Part shown: positions 13,850-13,870 of the stretch, one piece after another | Numbering within the stretch: position 1 is the stretch's first letter | Layout of the letters: every line of letters starts with the position of its first letter | Origin: Eubacteriales Family XIII. Incertae Sedis bacterium | Lineage (GTDB): Bacteria > Bacillota > Clostridia > Peptostreptococcales > Anaerovoracaceae | Direction of reading: 5' to 3' | DNA length: 13,870 nucleotides | NCBI GenBank assembly: GCA_031269205.1 | Contig: JAISZM010000154.1 | Span: forward strand, 1 to 13,870 | Notes under the pieces: generated by a model | The model's input: only the letters and a program-made list of their open reading frames with translations | Told to the model about the DNA's origin: nothing | Database searches by the model: none | Program-made: the position numbers and the translations under genes

Positions 13850-13870
13850 GAAATTTTGCTGACTGGTTAT
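13846..13870 (+). CDS. Start of next gene, possible DpnII-like restriction endonuclease (partial)
   Basis: ATG 13846 overlaps the methyltransferase stop (ATGA) and follows GGAGGTG (13832-13838) at good spacing. Only eight codons are in the window (MRNFADWL). They resemble the RNFDEWL start that I recall for DpnII endonuclease, and a restriction gene is expected here. Eight residues cannot prove it; a second methyltransferase is possible. Confidence 0.5.

Overview
The window has two parts of different origin. Positions 1 to about 7500 look like ordinary chromosome of a GC-rich anaerobic bacterium. It carries a NiaP-like nicotinate transporter, a CYTH/triphosphate tunnel protein, a DUF815 AAA+ ATPase, a RACo-type corrinoid-activation protein (iron-sulfur plus ASKHA domains) and guaA. 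The gene set, Shine-Dalgarno motifs and sigma70/sigmaA-type promoters suggest a strictly anaerobic, Clostridia-like Bacillota or a Synergistota member. I cannot separate these two from this sequence.

From the 3' end of guaA to the right edge the content becomes that of an integrative mobilizable element (IME or ICE-like island). The 3' end of guaA is a known integration hotspot for genomic islands, and the layout fits that. After guaA come a terminator, an 11-bp-period direct repeat and a degenerate 36-bp tandem repeat. Then there is a divergent control region: an XRE repressor on the minus strand, and on the plus strand a small winged-helix/excisionase-like protein, a tyrosine integrase with a complete catalytic set, a MobC-like accessory protein and a RepA-like AAA ATPase. 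A structure-dense ~170-bp region that I call as oriT follows, and then a MOBV (Mob/Pre) relaxase. The cargo at the right edge is an AT-richer, DpnM-like GATC adenine methyltransferase with an N-terminal helix-turn-helix, overlapping the first codons of a gene that may be its cognate DpnII-like endonuclease. No type IV secretion genes are visible, so within the window the element looks mobilizable rather than self-transmissible. Its right end (attR) lies outside.

How the island parts may work together (inference): the XRE repressor binds twin CAAATTTG operators placed on both divergent promoters and so controls its own gene and the excisionase-integrase-mobilization operon. Integrase plus excisionase would excise the element. 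MobC, the relaxase and the oriT would process it for transfer. The restriction-modification cargo would stabilise it and defend the host.

Non-coding structure worth attention includes a 167-nt imperfect hairpin at the left edge whose arm differences include seven G.U pairs and no A.C pair, a 58-nt hairpin overlapping the guaA promoter, a clustered family of GTGACG(A/G)T sites in and beside the oriT, and GATC sites inside the promoter region of the methyltransferase gene.
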